Of a stretch of DNA of 6,440 nt, positions 5,817 through 6,440 are shown piece by piece. Below the pieces are notes generated by a model that made no database searches, had not been told where the DNA came from, and saw nothing but the letters and a program-made list of their open reading frames with translations. The stretch comes from Phycisphaeraceae bacterium (GTDB taxonomy: Bacteria > Planctomycetota > Phycisphaerae > Phycisphaerales > Phycisphaeraceae), in NCBI GenBank assembly GCA_029260695.1, contig JAJDCT010000154.1, positions 1 through 6,440 on the forward strand, read 5' to 3'. The translations under genes were made by a program, and so were the position numbers. Every line of letters begins with the position of its first letter. Within the stretch, counting starts at the first letter, position 1.

Positions 5817-6440
5817 CTATTCGACGGGGCCCGGTTCGGGTTCGCGTAGCTTCTGCTCCAGCTCAATCAACGCGTCGTACCTGGGGTTAATTCGGCGTAG
5901 TGCCTGCAGGTTTTGTCTTGCCGCGTCGAAGTCGCCGGCCTTGATCCGCCAGCGCGCCGCTTCGGCGGCTGCCAGATCGCTGCTGGGGTCGACGCGTAAA
6001 ACCTCTTCGTAAAGTTCGGCTGCCATCCGGGGTTTCCCGAGCATCGCCCAACTCGTCGCGGTGTCGTTCAATACATTGGGCTGCAGGCGTGACTCCGCGG
6101 GGAGCGCGTTAAGCGTAGCCAGTGACTCGGCCGGCTGATTGTCTCTGCGCAGAAGCGACGCCCGCTTTAGCACGTAGACCGTCCGGCGGTTTGGGTTGTT
6201 AGCCGGCACGGTCTGGATCGCACGCTGAATCTGATCCAGTGCGAGTTGGAGCTTGTTCTTTTTTGCGTGGATATCGGATAGCAGGGCGTAGGCGCTGTGC
6301 AGTTGTGAGTCACGTCGGATGGCTGTGAGCAGGGTTGCCTGGGCCTGGTCGTCTTCGTTTAGCTTGACCTGCAGGTTTGCCAGGTACACCGCGTGCTCGC
6401 CTTTGCCCGGCTCGATGCTGCGGGCCTGCTCGTAGTGGTG
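5817..6440 (-). CDS. TPR-repeat protein, partial (N-terminus beyond right edge)
   Basis: The frame is open from the window edge to the TAG at 5819-5817, giving 207 C-terminal residues. The GTG at 6389 is internal, because the codons upstream continue a TPR helix (HHYEQARSIEPGKGEHAVYLANL). Numbering from the edge, TPR-like helical hairpins lie at about 15-46, 47-80, 85-117, 121-154 and 155-186. They show consensus features such as AELYEEVLRVDPSS (140-153) and FDAARQNLQALRRINPRY (171-188). TPR arrays bind protein partners. The C-terminus ends in an acidic/proline tail (REPEPGPVE). No catalytic domain, signal peptide or membrane segment is visible in this part, so cell location and partner cannot be given. 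It is convergent with hldE, so the sequence shows no link to the LPS genes. Confidence 0.85.
   Translation of the reverse strand, partial: HHYEQARSIEPGKGEHAVYLANLQVKLNEDDQAQATLLTAIRRDSQLHSAYALLSDIHAKKNKLQLALDQIQRAIQTVPANNPNRRTVYVLKRASLLRRDNQPAESLATLNALPAESRLQPNVLNDTATSWAMLGKPRMAAELYEEVLRVDPSSDLAAAEAARWRIKAGDFDAARQNLQALRRINPRYDALIELEQKLREPEPGPVE

Overview
The window is a GC-rich stretch of bacterial chromosome with tightly packed genes. It comes from a Gram-negative-type cell that makes lipopolysaccharide (LPS), since it carries lpxK and hldE. The gene style suggests a planctomycete, perhaps of the Phycisphaerae: a Soj-like ATPase with an added C-terminal domain, a Maf-LpxK fusion, few strong Shine-Dalgarno sites, and GTG/TTG starts. 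That placement is an inference from gene style only. No RNA genes, insertion sequences, CRISPR arrays or att sites were seen.

Left part, minus strand (1-1985). A ParA/Soj-type ATPase (666-1985) carries a C-terminal glycogen-binding domain of the AMPK-beta/CBM48 kind, joined by an Ala/Pro/Glu-rich linker. Downstream on the same strand is a gene cut by the left edge (1-531). It encodes a long, acidic, proline-rich N-terminus followed by a segment that lines up without gaps on the P-loop region of ParA but lacks the P-loop lysine. The two may work together, for example in placing or sensing a polysaccharide body, but that is a hypothesis.

Middle and right, plus strand (2264-5720). A divergent intergenic region (1986-2263) separates the ParA-like gene from an LPS block. 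This block contains a fused Maf nucleotide pyrophosphatase/LpxK lipid A 4'-kinase (2264-4006), a 50-residue single-pass membrane protein (4068-4220), and the bifunctional heptose kinase/adenylyltransferase HldE (4224-5720). LpxK completes the lipid A backbone phosphates and HldE makes activated heptose for the inner core, so the block supports outer-membrane LPS. A good promoter overlapping the lpxK stop codon suggests that the small gene and hldE can be transcribed separately from maf-lpxK.

Right edge, minus strand (5817-6440). A TPR-repeat protein, cut by the window end, converges on hldE. A hairpin lies between the two stop codons.
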